Translations under genes and position numbers: made by a program
Shown here: piece after piece, positions 17,561 through 26,491 of the stretch
Position numbering within the stretch: position 1 is the first letter of the stretch
How the letters are laid out: each line of letters begins with the position of its first letter
Assembly: GCF_017377575.1 (NCBI RefSeq)
Contig: NZ_JAFREM010000028.1
Span: 60,481-124,480, forward strand
DNA: 64,000 nt
Source of the DNA: Candidatus Enterococcus moelleringii
GTDB lineage: Bacteria > Bacillota > Bacilli > Lactobacillales > Enterococcaceae
Direction of reading: 5' to 3'
The notes under the pieces: generated by a model
Databases searched by the model: none
What the model was told of the DNA's origin: nothing
Seen by the model: the letters and a program-made list of their open reading frames with translations, nothing else

Positions 17561-17878
17561 ATGATTATTCCAAAAAATATTGAGGAACTTGCTAAGTATG
17601 TGGAAAACGGAAAGAATGTTTTCTTTTTCACTGCGGATTGGTGTGGTGATTGCAGCTTTATTAAACCGCAACTGCCTGAGATCGAAGCCGCCTTTCCTCA
17701 ATTTCAATTCATTCAAGTTGACCGGGATGAGTACATAGAGGTAGCCGCTGAATGGAATATTTTTGGGATCCCCAGCTTTGTAGTAATAAATGACGGTGAA
17801 GAATTAGGCCGTTTGGTGAATAAAAATCGTAAAACTAAGGAAGAGATTATGGGCTTTTTAGAAAAAGTAGAAGGGTAG
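17561..17878 (+). CDS. Thioredoxin family protein
   Basis: 105 residues. The active site is WCGDC (Cys-Gly-Asp-Cys) in FFFTADWCGDCSF, with the cis-proline in FGIPSFVV. The CGDC pair and the short length match the small thioredoxin-like proteins of lactic acid bacteria rather than canonical TrxA (CGPC). It probably reduces cytosolic disulfides. Start ATG at 17561 is chosen for homology length; its ribosome site (AAAAGG) is distant and weak. A -10 box TATAAT lies at about 17525. The next gene follows within 10 bases. Confidence 0.85.
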   Translation: MIIPKNIEELAKYVENGKNVFFFTADWCGDCSFIKPQLPEIEAAFPQFQFIQVDRDEYIEVAAEWNIFGIPSFVVINDGEELGRLVNKNRKTKEEIMGFLEKVEG

Positions 17879-17886
17879 TGGGAATA

Positions 17887-18354
17887 ATGATGACGCAAAA
17901 TTATCAACGTATTTTAGTAGGGACAGACGGCAGTGAGCAAGCAATGGAGGCCTTTAAAAAAGCGCTGGCGGTAGCTGAACGTAACGGCGGAATAGTCTAT
18001 ATAGCCCATGTGCTAGACCATCAAGCCTATAATATCATGGGATACTCTTCCCTAAATGAAAATATTATTGATCAACAGACAGCCGATGCCAAACAACTGA
18101 TTACCGAATATCGCAAGCTTGCTAAAGAACTTGGCTATGAGGATGTAGAAGGAATTTTGGCCTATGGTTCAGCTAAAGAAGCGATGGCGCATAAATTACC
18201 GGAAAAATACAGCATTGATTTAATCATGGTGGGACAATCAGGTCTGAACGCGGTGGAACGCTTCATGACCGGAAGTGTTGCCAGCCACGTCATCAAAGAA
18301 GCCCCTTGCGACGTATTAATCGTTCATCCAAGTAAAGAAGACGCTGGTAAATAG
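17887..18354 (+). CDS. Universal stress protein (UspA family)
   Basis: About 155 residues. N-terminal strand RILVGTDGSEQA and the C-terminal nucleotide loop GQSGLNAVERFMTGSVASHVIKEAPCDVLIV (GxxGxxxxxxxxxGSVSxxV type) show an ATP-binding USP. ATG at 17887 (another at 17890) is taken as start; the frame also extends to a GTG at 17878. It follows the thioredoxin gene on the same strand and may share its promoter. Role: survival under stress; the precise target is unknown. Confidence 0.9.
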   Translation: MMTQNYQRILVGTDGSEQAMEAFKKALAVAERNGGIVYIAHVLDHQAYNIMGYSSLNENIIDQQTADAKQLITEYRKLAKELGYEDVEGILAYGSAKEAMAHKLPEKYSIDLIMVGQSGLNAVERFMTGSVASHVIKEAPCDVLIVHPSKEDAGK

Positions 18355-18476
18355 CCAGCTTTCCAAAAGTTGTGATGGGAAATGGTCATTAAACAAAATT
18401 TATACTATGAAAAAATTCTCATGCATATTTTTGCTTTTTTTGTTAAGATACCAAAGGATAAAAGGGAGGTCACAGC

Positions 18477-19088
18477 ATGATTTTTGCTTATAATAAAGAA
18501 ACGATTGGCGATACTTTACTAGTGATTGTTGCCAACGATGAAAACAAAGAAAATCAAACTGAACGTAAGAAAAATGTCGCCCGGATTCAAACGGCTGACG
18601 GCAAAACCGTTGCCTGGAATTTCTTTGATGCTTCACAATATGTGACAATTGAAGGAAACGGTCAAGTAACATTAAGCGACGACGATATTGATGTATTGAA
18701 CAAGCAATTAGAAATGGCTGGTTTTGAAGAACGTTTAGCAGCGGACCACGAACCAAAAATCGTCGTCGGTTATGTCAAAACCTGCGTAGATCATCCAGAT
18801 TCGGATCATTTACACATTACGGAAACTGAAGTAGACAATGGTCAGGTCTTGCAAATTGTCTGCGGCGCCAGCAATATTGCGGCCGGACAAAAAGTCGTAG
18901 TAGCGAAACCGGGTGCCATGATGCCAGATGGTTTAATGATTTGGCCCGGAAAATTGCGGGGCGTAGAAAGCTATGGCATGATTTGTTCAGCCAAAGAGCT
19001 GCACCTGCCAAATGCTCCAGAGAAAAATGGAATCTTAGTTTTAGACGATGATGCGGTTGTCGGCGAAGCATTCCCAGTTGGAAAATAG
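18477..19088 (+). CDS. ytpR: YtpR-type tRNA-binding domain protein
   Basis: 203 residues: an N-terminal domain of about 90 residues, then a C-terminal tRNA-binding OB-fold (VVGYVKTCVDHPDSDHLHITETEVD, GASNIAAGQKVVVAKPGAMM, MICSAKELHLP) like that appended to phenylalanyl-tRNA synthetase beta and methionyl-tRNA synthetase. Here it stands alone, as in the YtpR family of Firmicutes. AAGGGAGG precedes the ATG at 18477. A terminator directly follows. Its function in translation is not established. Confidence 0.9.
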   Translation: MIFAYNKETIGDTLLVIVANDENKENQTERKKNVARIQTADGKTVAWNFFDASQYVTIEGNGQVTLSDDDIDVLNKQLEMAGFEERLAADHEPKIVVGYVKTCVDHPDSDHLHITETEVDNGQVLQIVCGASNIAAGQKVVVAKPGAMMPDGLMIWPGKLRGVESYGMICSAKELHLPNAPEKNGILVLDDDAVVGEAFPVGK

Positions 19089-19089
19089 A

Positions 19090-19134
19090 AAATAGCGGGA
19101 TGAAGGAAAATCTTCTTTATCCCGCTATTTTTTT
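19090..19134 (+). terminator. Intrinsic terminator
   Basis: AAATAGCGGGAT (19090-19101) pairs with ATCCCGCTATTT (19119-19130), then a T run. Ends ytpR. Confidence 0.88.
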
Positions 19135-19321
19135 ATTTTGTAGTGACAATACCCGATCAGTACTCTAAAATTTAGCAGGATCACCAAGCTTTTTCGTCAT
19201 AAAATTATATTTTGCGAAAATCAGCCGTAAGTCTTTTGACAGAAATTCAGATAATCGCTATTCTTGGTAAGAAGATAGAAAAATTTCAGAAAATATGAAA
19301 TTTTATACCAAGGAGGATGAA

Positions 19322-21895
19322 ATGACTACGAAGAAAGTTCTGCGGGGACTGGGCAGTTTCCTCGTGCCCTTTAGCATCATGCTTCTGATCTGGCATTCCT
19401 TAGCGATAGCGCCATTTGGCGACAACAATTTACTGGTTAGTGATATAGGCACGCAATATTTGGAATTCATGAGTCTGTTCAAGCGATTTTTTGATGAAGG
19501 CATCAGCCTATATTCATTTTCCAATGGGATTGGCGGTTCGATCGAGGCACTGAGCGGCTATTATTTGATCAGTCCCTACAATTTAATCTGTTTGTTCTTT
19601 CAGGACGAGAATTTGCCAATTGCCTTGATTTGGATTATTACCGCTAAAATTGCCACGATGGGCAGTACGATGTATTTCTATTTAGGCAAACATTTTAAAC
19701 GGCCCAGCTTTGCGACGATAATCTTTTCAACAGCCTACAGCTTATGCGGCTTTGTAGTAGCCTACAGTTTAAACTTTATGTGGCTGGATGCCTTGATTCT
19801 GCTGCCACTGGTTACGTTAGGACTGGAGAAATTATGGCGGAAAGAAACTGGCTCGTTATACGGCATCACGCTGTTCGCAACGATTGTTACTAATTATTAT
19901 TTAGGCTATATGGTTTGTTTGTATGCCGTGATTTACAGCATTTATCTTTATTGGCTGGCGAATCCTACTCGTGACGCGTGGCGGATAAAGACCTTGTGGC
20001 AGGAATGGTGCAAATTTTTGGTTGTGTCTTTTTTGGCGGGGATTGCCACTAGCTTTATTTTGCTGCCGTCGTTAGTGGGCATGCTGCGGACCGCGAAAAC
20101 TAATTTTGATCCGCAAAGCTTTGTGTTAGCACCCCGGTTTGCCTTTTCAGCGTTTGGGGAACTAGGGATCGGCACGTATCAATTCGATGCGCGGCTTCAG
20201 CATTTGCCGACGATGTATTCGGGCATCTTGATGGTGCTGCTGTTTATCAGCTATTTCTTCTGCCGAAGTATCAGCAAGCGGGAGAGAAGAGGCACGTTTG
20301 TATTAATGTTTGCCTTGTTCCTGTCTTTTATTGTTCAGCTGATTAATACGGTTTGGCATATGTTCCAAAGTCCTGCCGGTTTTCCATACCGCAATGTCTT
20401 TATTTTCAGCTTTTTAATTGTCCGCTTTGCTTACGCTGCCTGGCTTCAACTGCAGGAAAATTCGGACACAGGCAAGATGATTGGCAAATCGGCTTTAGGC
20501 TTCAGCTTGATTCTGCTATTGGCACGCTTTAGCTTGAATGTGGAAAAAAGTCTGTCGGATCGCTGGTTTATCGGAAAGGAATTACCGGGAGAGTTTACGT
20601 ATCTTTGGTACAGCCTCGCGTTAATTTGGATATATGCATTGCTGATTTATTTGCTGCAAAAGAAAAATTATCGTTGGCTGGTTGTTCTGATGGCCGGGAT
20701 TACTTTCTATGAATTAGGCTTCAACTACCAACAGGCGCTAAAGGCGGTACCTTTTGGCAGTCAAAAGAATTTCGCTAAGTTTTACGACAATCAAAGTGAG
20801 CTGATTGATGAGCTGAATGCCTCACCAACCCTGTGGCGGATCAACGAGAAGACCGACCAGTCAAGCGACGGCTTTTCGATTGCTTACAATAGTTATAATG
20901 ATTCGTTTCTCTATAACTTTGCCGATATCTCCAGCTATACTTCAACGCTGGAAAAGGACGTGTTGGATACTTTAGTAGATCTAGGAATTTATTCCCGGAA
21001 TGTTCGTCGCTTTACTTATGTAGATGAAAATCCTGTTTTGAACCTGCTGCTGAATGTCCGCTACTCGATTAAGCCGCAAGCTCTAACAGATCGAGTTCCT
21101 TTAAAAGAAGCCCACAATATGTATGTGTATCAAAATCCCGAGGCATTAGGGATGGGACTTTTGATAGAAAACAATCAGGTGAAGCTGCAAACGGGAAAGG
21201 TGATTGAGAACCAAGAGAATATTCTGCAATCACTGAAAAAACAGGAAAAGCATTATTTCCAGCCAGCAAAAATCGAGGCGAATACGGTAAACAATACGTT
21301 GACACTTCAAACCAGTGAAGCTGGCGAATTGTTTATGTATTTACCGAAAGTCCGCTGGAAGCAAGTGGATCAACTGCTGGTGAATGGTGAGAAGCACCAG
21401 GAATCTATCGGAATTCAAACCAATCAACTGTTTAATCTGGGACATTTCAAGGCGGGAGAAACAGTAACGGTTGAATTGAAGGGTGACAAAGAGTTTAATT
21501 TCAATCAAGCAGAAATTGCAACCTTAGAGGATGCCAGCTTCAATCAATTGTTGGCAGATAAAAATGAGTTAGCCTTTGATCTGATGGGACAGCGGGATGA
21601 TCAATTGTACGGAGAAGTGACAGCAGATAAAAATGATCAAGCCCTGTACTTGTCCATTCCGTATGATGATGCTTGGCAAGTCTACGTTGACCAGCAAAAA
21701 GTACCGACGCAAAAAGTCTTTGGCAGCTTCTTGTCGGTCCAAGTACCAAAAGGCAAGCACCAGCTGAGATTAGTCTATCGACCAACGGCTCCGATGGTGG
21801 GCGGAATTGTCTCGATCTTGGTCATGACCGGTGTGATCGGCTATTACGTGATTTACAAACCCATAAAAAGTAAAAAAGGCAAAGTATCCGATTAG
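19322..21895 (+). CDS. YfhO family membrane glycosyltransferase-like protein
   Basis: 857 residues: about a dozen membrane helices in the first 480 residues (FGDNNLLVSDIGTQYLEF after helix 1 is the acidic extracytoplasmic loop typical of GT-C enzymes), a large extracytoplasmic domain to about 820, then a final helix and a Lys-rich tail. This is the YfhO layout; Gram-positive members take part in glycosylation of lipoteichoic acid. ATG at 19322 follows CCAAGGAGG; the frame begins earlier at 19295 without a ribosome site. Monocistronic; its terminator overlaps the stop codon. Confidence 0.88.
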   Translation: MTTKKVLRGLGSFLVPFSIMLLIWHSLAIAPFGDNNLLVSDIGTQYLEFMSLFKRFFDEGISLYSFSNGIGGSIEALSGYYLISPYNLICLFFQDENLPIALIWIITAKIATMGSTMYFYLGKHFKRPSFATIIFSTAYSLCGFVVAYSLNFMWLDALILLPLVTLGLEKLWRKETGSLYGITLFATIVTNYYLGYMVCLYAVIYSIYLYWLANPTRDAWRIKTLWQEWCKFLVVSFLAGIATSFILLPSLVGMLRTAKTNFDPQSFVLAPRFAFSAFGELGIGTYQFDARLQHLPTMYSGILMVLLFISYFFCRSISKRERRGTFVLMFALFLSFIVQLINTVWHMFQSPAGFPYRNVFIFSFLIVRFAYAAWLQLQENSDTGKMIGKSALGFSLILLLARFSLNVEKSLSDRWFIGKELPGEFTYLWYSLALIWIYALLIYLLQKKNYRWLVVLMAGITFYELGFNYQQALKAVPFGSQKNFAKFYDNQSELIDELNASPTLWRINEKTDQSSDGFSIAYNSYNDSFLYNFADISSYTSTLEKDVLDTLVDLGIYSRNVRRFTYVDENPVLNLLLNVRYSIKPQALTDRVPLKEAHNMYVYQNPEALGMGLLIENNQVKLQTGKVIENQENILQSLKKQEKHYFQPAKIEANTVNNTLTLQTSEAGELFMYLPKVRWKQVDQLLVNGEKHQESIGIQTNQLFNLGHFKAGETVTVELKGDKEFNFNQAEIATLEDASFNQLLADKNELAFDLMGQRDDQLYGEVTADKNDQALYLSIPYDDAWQVYVDQQKVPTQKVFGSFLSVQVPKGKHQLRLVYRPTAPMVGGIVSILVMTGVIGYYVIYKPIKSKKGKVSD

Positions 21896-21914
21896 AAGGA
21901 TGCTTTGCCTTTTT
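21873..21914 (+). terminator. Intrinsic terminator overlapping the YfhO stop
   Basis: AAAAAGGCAAAG with ATCC pairs with GGAT plus CTTTGCCTTTTT across the stop codon (one bulged pair). The 5' arm encodes the last Lys-rich residues of the protein. Confidence 0.85.
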
Positions 21915-22081
21915 GGCTTACAGCTGTCTGAGTGACTGGTTTTATGGAATTCATTTTCCAAGGAAAAATGAGTGTTATCGTCGTACGCTTATCATCCAAC
22001 TAAACGTTTCGAGTCCATTTATAGATAGGTTAACTGTGAAAACTCCTTCTACCTCAATAAACTGTGAAAAGTTGGGAAGGC

Positions 22082-22110
22082 AAAAAAAGGATGGCCGTAA
22101 TAGACCATCC
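22082..22110 (-). terminator. Terminator of htrA
   Basis: On the minus strand GGATGG pairs with CCATCC around a 10-base loop, followed by seven T (AAAAAAA at 22082-22088 on the plus strand). Confidence 0.85.
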
Positions 22111-22119
22111 ACAAAAATA

Positions 22120-23427
22120 CTATTCACCTTGTTGGGTGTTGCTGTTAGCTTGTTGTAAAGCACTCGCATCTAATGACAATTCCACATCAACGGTGTGTTC
22201 TTTGTCTTCGCGATAGTAAGTGATCTTCACTGTGTCGCCAACTTTGTGTTTATACAATGCTGATTGCAATTCCACACCAGTTGTTACGTCCTCACCATCA
22301 ATTTTTGTGATGACATCGTATTGCTGCAAGCCAGCTTTTTCTGCAGGTGTCGCTGTTTGGACACTTGCTAGTACGACACCTTGGGTAACTGAGCTAGGAA
22401 CTTTTAGGATTTCTTCTTGCTGTTGACTAGTTAATTCTGACAAGTTGCGCATGGTAATTCCCAATGCTGGACGGGTTACTTCGCCATTGCTTTCCAGTTG
22501 ATTGATGACATTCACAACATCGTTACTTGGAATGGCAAAACCGATTCCTTCAACGCTGACATTTGATTGTGTTTGAACAATTTTACTTGAGTTGATCCCA
22601 ATTACTTGTCCGGCGATATTTACTAATGGACCACCTGAGTTACCTGGGTTGATGGCAGCATCGGTTTGGATCGCATTAATATTTACAGATTGACCTTCAC
22701 TTGTTTGGCTGACTACTTGACGGCCAAGGGAAGAAATAATCCCGGCAGTTACTGAGTTGGCATATTGTGAACCAAGGGGAGAACCTAAAGCAATTGCAGG
22801 TTCACCAGCCTTCAAGCTGTCAGAATCGCCGAAGGTTGCTGGTGTAATGTCAGCTACCTTGTCTGAATCGATTTTCAATACAGCTAAGTCAGTGTAAGTA
22901 TCTGTACCGACTAATTCTGCAGTGACCTTCGAGCCATCGGACAATAGGACTTCCAAACCGTTTTGACCTTCAACTACGTGGTTGTTGGTTACGACATAAG
23001 CCGTATTGCCTTCGCGTTTGTAGATGACACCTGAACCTTCAGAAGCTTCAACTAAACTATCATCGGTGCCTTCTTGTTCCTCTTGCTGCTGAGAGCTGTC
23101 ACCGCCGTTGCCGAAAATATCCGACCAGCTGCCTAAACCGCTTTGCTGCTGTTGTTTCTGCAGGTTAACCACTGAAACAACGGCTCCTTGCACTTTATCA
23201 ACCGCTTCAGTGATGTCTGAATTGGCGTCCACTTTCATGTTGCTGACTTGAGTTTCGCCAGCACTTGGTGATCCGCTGGCATTTTGACTTGAACCAGCAC
23301 TTGTTGCCGCATAATAAATACCGAAAACTAAACCGGCACCTACTACACCGCCTAATACTCCAATCGCGAATCGTTTAACAAATCCACCCGATTTTTTAGG
23401 AGTTGGTGTCATATCATTTCTTTCCAT
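22120..23427 (-). CDS. htrA: HtrA/DegP-like membrane-anchored serine protease
   Basis: 435 residues. A short Lys/Arg-flanked N-terminus, one membrane anchor (about 20-42), a Ser/Gln-rich linker, a trypsin-like domain with His150 (TNNHVV), Asp180 (YTDLAVLK) and Ser264 (NPGNSGGPL), and one PDZ domain (about 335-420). It degrades misfolded or excess secreted proteins at the outer face of the membrane. Start ATG at 23427 follows GGAGGA. It is divergent from rlmH, and the region between the two carries a DnaA-box cluster. Confidence 0.94.
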   Translation of the reverse strand: MERNDMTPTPKKSGGFVKRFAIGVLGGVVGAGLVFGIYYAATSAGSSQNASGSPSAGETQVSNMKVDANSDITEAVDKVQGAVVSVVNLQKQQQQSGLGSWSDIFGNGGDSSQQQEEQEGTDDSLVEASEGSGVIYKREGNTAYVVTNNHVVEGQNGLEVLLSDGSKVTAELVGTDTYTDLAVLKIDSDKVADITPATFGDSDSLKAGEPAIALGSPLGSQYANSVTAGIISSLGRQVVSQTSEGQSVNINAIQTDAAINPGNSGGPLVNIAGQVIGINSSKIVQTQSNVSVEGIGFAIPSNDVVNVINQLESNGEVTRPALGITMRNLSELTSQQQEEILKVPSSVTQGVVLASVQTATPAEKAGLQQYDVITKIDGEDVTTGVELQSALYKHKVGDTVKITYYREDKEHTVDVELSLDASALQQANSNTQQGE

Positions 23428-23568
23428 TATTATTCCTCCATCTTAACTTGAATTTACGTTATATTAAGTATAGTATTTTTGTCTAAGGTTAGTCTACTAT
23501 GCTGTTTTGACTTTTTTATGAAGAAGTTGGGTAATTATTTTTCTTTAACATGAAAAAAGTTTGACGAT

Positions 23569-23762
23569 TTTTCCACAAGTTCCGTGGAAAAGTCCGGGAT
23601 AACACTGTAGAAAACTCTAAATGAGTTATCCACAGGTTTGTGGATAACGGGGATAACTTTGGGGAAAACATATGTTTGTAATCAAAATACTGCTAAAATA
23701 GGCTTTGTACTCACAGTTTTTGTGGATAAACCTGTGATTAGTGTGGATAAGTAAGTGGAAAA
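23569..23762. promoter_or_regulatory. DnaA-box cluster between htrA and rlmH
   Basis: Four perfect DnaA boxes: TTATCCACA at 23626-23634 and its complement TGTGGATAA at 23639-23647, 23721-23729 and 23742-23750. A fifth, TTTTCCACA at 23569-23577, fits TTWTNCACA. Near-matches are CGTGGAAAA (23583), CGGGGATAA (23648) and AGTGGAAAA (23754). No dnaA, dnaN or parB is near, so this is probably a DnaA-titration or DnaA-regulated site rather than oriC itself. The rest of the 348-base gap (23428-23775) holds the divergent promoters. Confidence 0.8.
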
Positions 23763-23775
23763 GAGGGACAGAAAA

Positions 23776-24255
23776 ATGAATATCAAAATCATTACTGTGG
23801 GAAAGCTGAAGGAAAAGTACCTGGTTCAAGGAATTGCCGAGTACACGAAGCGCTTGTCAAAGTATGCCAAGTTAACGTCTATCGAAGTTCCAGATGAAAA
23901 AGCCCCCGAAAAATTAAGCGAAGCCGAAATGGAACAAGTGAAGCAAAAAGAAGGCGAACGCATCCTAGCGAAAATCAAGGACGGCGAATATGTCTTTGCA
24001 CTAGCGATTGAAGGAAAAAATCCTACTAGTGAAGAATTTGCTGCTCAGCTAGATCGTTTGCAAGTATCTGGGAATAGTCAGTTTGTCTTTGTGATTGGTG
24101 GATCATTAGGGCTGAGCAAGGAAGTCATGCAGCGGAGCAATGCGCAGATTTCGTTTGGAAGGATGACATATCCGCATCAGCTAATGAGATTGATTTTAGT
24201 AGAGCAGATATATCGGGCGTTTCGGATAAATACGAATGCTCCATATCACAAGTGA
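23776..24255 (+). CDS. rlmH: 23S rRNA pseudouridine1915 N3-methyltransferase RlmH
   Basis: 159 residues, the exact family length. SPOUT methyltransferase: [13 protein letters not shown] forms the SAM-binding knot and the invariant C-terminus [19 protein letters not shown] contacts the ribosome. It methylates pseudouridine 1915 in helix 69 of 23S rRNA on assembled 70S ribosomes. The ATG at 23776 gives the conserved [15 protein letters not shown] start; the frame is open from 23755. This conserved 3' end is the target used by SCCmec-type elements in staphylococci, but no insertion is seen here. Confidence 0.96.
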   Translation: MNIKIITVGKLKEKYLVQGIAEYTKRLSKYAKLTSIEVPDEKAPEKLSEAEMEQVKQKEGERILAKIKDGEYVFALAIEGKNPTSEEFAAQLDRLQVSGNSQFVFVIGGSLGLSKEVMQRSNAQISFGRMTYPHQLMRLILVEQIYRAFRINTNAPYHK

Positions 24256-24273
24256 TGATATCTAGGTGACCAA

Positions 24274-24307
24274 GGAGTAATCAAGGACTAACCAGGGAGT
24301 AATCAAG
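24274..24307 (+). repeat. Short tandem repeat after rlmH
   Basis: GGAGTAATCAAG occurs twice, at 24274-24285 and 24296-24307, with similar ACCA-purine contexts (22-base period). It lies 18 bases after the rlmH stop. Nothing else is evident in the 227-base gap to the next gene, and no clear terminator for rlmH was seen. Confidence 0.5.
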
Positions 24308-24482
24308 TAAATAATCTTAACTACTGAAAAGATACAGACGAAAGGATTCTTTTAAAAGAAAATGGTGTCATTCATAGACCGTTGTTGTAAAATGAATTCG
24401 ACTGACATATGTTGTGTTGAGGTATCGTACCATGTGCCATAAGAGCTTATTTGAATGAAATATAAGTTGAAAAAGGAGAATT

Positions 24483-25004
24483 ATGATGAACAACAATGAT
24501 AGACTACTACGCCTGAGATATGCAATCGACATCAAGGACACCGATCTGATCAAAGCATTTGAATTGGGTGGGATCACGATTACCAGAGATGAGCTGCGGG
24601 ATATACTAACAAAAATGGGACCATCTTCCCGGGATGAAGAGAACACTTACTTAAAACCAATTGACAACCAAGAATTAGATGCCTTTCTAAATGGCTTCAT
24701 TATTCTTAAGCGCGGTCCACAAAAAGATAAGCCTGCAGAAGCAGCCCAACCTAAAAGCGATGAGATCAAATACATCAACAATGTCTTATTGAAAAAGCTG
24801 AAGATTGCCTTATTCCTGACTAGTGATGACATGTTAGCTATTCTTGCTGAGGCAGAAGTCTTTCCTTCAAAAGGCGAAATGGGTGCTATTTTGCGCAAAG
24901 AAGGACATCGTAACTTCAAACCTTGTGGTGATAACTATGCTCGCAACTTTTTAAAGGGGTTAGGCTTGGTTTATCGCAAGGAAGAGAATAGTCAGAAACA
25001 ATAA
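24483..25004 (+). CDS. DUF1456 (YehS) family protein
   Basis: 173 residues made of two similar helical halves, about 5-85 and 95-170. Each contains a LRYAIDIKDTDLIKAFELGG-like or LKIALFLTSDDMLAILAEAE-like helix pair followed by a KxEMGAILRKEGHRNF-like segment, the internal duplication typical of DUF1456. Function unknown. ATG at 24483 follows AAAAAGGAG. It is convergent with the WYL regulator gene; both end in one bidirectional terminator. Confidence 0.85.
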   Translation: MMNNNDRLLRLRYAIDIKDTDLIKAFELGGITITRDELRDILTKMGPSSRDEENTYLKPIDNQELDAFLNGFIILKRGPQKDKPAEAAQPKSDEIKYINNVLLKKLKIALFLTSDDMLAILAEAEVFPSKGEMGAILRKEGHRNFKPCGDNYARNFLKGLGLVYRKEENSQKQ

Positions 25005-25030
25005 CGTTTTTTTACAGTAAAATACAATAA

Positions 25031-25063
25031 AAAGGTACACGGAATTCAATCCGTGTACCTTTT
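25031..25063. terminator. Bidirectional terminator
   Basis: AAAGGTACACGGA (25031-25043) pairs with TCCGTGTACCTTT (25050-25062). It serves both the DUF1456 gene and the convergent WYL regulator, whose stop codon lies in the loop. Confidence 0.88.
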
Positions 25064-25990
25064 CAGCATGTCCTCAATCTCATCTCGCACCTTATCCACA
25101 AACGATGGCGGCGAAAGCACCTGTACGTTCTTTCCTTGACTCAACAACCACATGATCACACCGGTATCGTAGGCGGTGGCTTCAATAATTACGCTGGCGT
25201 CGTCGAATTCTTTGATGACTTTAGAGTTAGGCAATTTATCTAAAGCAGCTTCAACGATGCCCCAAAAACGGAAGGTGAAGGTTACTTCTTTTCCGGCATA
25301 CATAAAGTGGATTTTTTTCCGCAGTTCTCCATCCTCTAGACGATCCTTGTAGGGGATTTTTATTCTATCGGAAGTCTCGGCAATCTCGCCGAAGCGATCC
25401 AAACGATAGATCAGATAATTCTCATACTTTGGGTTATACAGCAGGACATAAAAATAGTACTCGGAAAAAAACAGCGAGACTGGCAAGCCCTTGCGCAAAA
25501 CCACTTCACCGCGGTTTTTTCGATAGTAAAAGGCGATGACGGTTTTCTCGACAATGTAGCGGCTGAAATCCCAAATCAGCTGGAGCAGGTCTTCTTGATG
25601 CTTCAGAGGATAGTAGTTCAGCAGTTCGTTGGCCATCAATGTTTTGATGTGTTTGCTGGATTCTGGAGACAACTCCTGCAATAAATGATTCATGGTTTTT
25701 TCTAGTTCTACTTTGGTCAAAGCGCGGCTTTCCAGCAGGATTTTGCCAATCAGTAAAACTTCCTGTGGAGAAAGCTCGTCAGCATTTTGCATCTTGTATC
25801 TTTGCTGAACAGGGTCGTATTCCAAGGATAGGGCAACGTCGTGGGCATCCAAAGCTTCACTGATTGCCGCGAAATCTCGCTGAGTGGTTCGTGGGGCAAC
25901 ATCGTAGCGTTCACTTGTTTCAGTGATGGATAGACTTTGCCCTTGATAAAGAGTCAGAAAAGTTTCTAAAATTCGTTGATTGCTATTCAT
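25046..25990 (-). CDS. WYL-domain transcriptional regulator (YafY-like)
   Basis: 314 residues. N-terminal winged helix-turn-helix (about 1-65, SITETSERYDVAPRTTQRDFAAI), then a WYL domain with the IAFYYRKNRGEVVLRKGLPVSL and YYFYVLLYNPKYENYLIYRLDRF segments, and a C-terminal WCX extension. WYL proteins sense nucleotides or nucleic acid and often control defence or stress loci. ATG at 25990 follows AAGGAGG. It is divergent from the first Mor-like gene by 68 bases, so it probably regulates that gene and perhaps the zinc-ribbon operon beyond. Confidence 0.85.
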   Translation of the reverse strand: MNSNQRILETFLTLYQGQSLSITETSERYDVAPRTTQRDFAAISEALDAHDVALSLEYDPVQQRYKMQNADELSPQEVLLIGKILLESRALTKVELEKTMNHLLQELSPESSKHIKTLMANELLNYYPLKHQEDLLQLIWDFSRYIVEKTVIAFYYRKNRGEVVLRKGLPVSLFFSEYYFYVLLYNPKYENYLIYRLDRFGEIAETSDRIKIPYKDRLEDGELRKKIHFMYAGKEVTFTFRFWGIVEAALDKLPNSKVIKEFDDASVIIEATAYDTGVIMWLLSQGKNVQVLSPPSFVDKVRDEIEDMLKRYTD

Positions 25991-26058
25991 AAAAGCCTCC
26001 TTGCGACATAATGTGTCATTACCTAATGATACCATATTGGTGAAGAGGTGGAAGATCG

Positions 26059-26328
26059 ATGGTGGAAAAAGAATTACTGAATGGGTTCTATCGAGAATTA
26101 ATGGAGCTGTTGGGAGAAGAGGCAATGCTGAAATTCTACGATTACTATCAAGGGCTAGTGATTAGTGTCCCAAAAAAACTTTACAGCGGCGAAAAGCTGG
26201 CGGAAAAGTTAGCAGATTTTGACACCATGGATCTTCAGGCGAAGCAGCTGTTTGCCCGAAAATATGGGTATTCGCAACGTCAGATTGATCGGTTGCTCAA
26301 GAAAAATCGTGGGAAAAGGGATGATTGA
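26059..26328 (+). CDS. Mor-like helix-turn-helix protein, copy 1
   Basis: 89 residues. An N-terminal helical part is followed by a short strand (GLVISVPKKLY) and a C-terminal helix-turn-helix (AKQLFARKYGYSQRQIDRLLKK). The layout is that of the small Mor/C transcription-activator-like proteins of Firmicutes. It is clearly paralogous to the protein encoded 160 bases downstream: both share the LxxPxxLxS/R and ARxYGYSQRxIxRxL positions. ATG at 26059 is preceded by GAAGAGGTGGAAG. Divergent from the WYL regulator. Confidence 0.7.
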   Translation: MVEKELLNGFYRELMELLGEEAMLKFYDYYQGLVISVPKKLYSGEKLAEKLADFDTMDLQAKQLFARKYGYSQRQIDRLLKKNRGKRDD

Positions 26329-26491
26329 TCTGGATGAGTCGGCAAATAGGGTCAATGATCATAGGTCGTTGGCTTTTTATCTAAGGGATTTACGACAAAG
26401 GTGATCCTAATGTCGTTGAAAAAATCGCGAGATAAGGTTTCGTTAAAACATTATTATTTTAATTAAGGAGTGACGATTGGGGGAAAGAGTG

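Noticed and set aside
23569..23762. The DnaA-box cluster as the chromosomal origin oriC
   Set aside because: No dnaA, dnaN, recF, gyrB, rpmH or parB is in the window, and no clear AT-rich unwinding repeat array adjoins the boxes, so a full oriC is not supported by what is visible.
23776..24255. An SCCmec-like insertion site in use at rlmH
   Set aside because: The rlmH 3' end is intact, and no recombinase genes or flanking direct repeats of an element are present beyond a short 12-base tandem motif.
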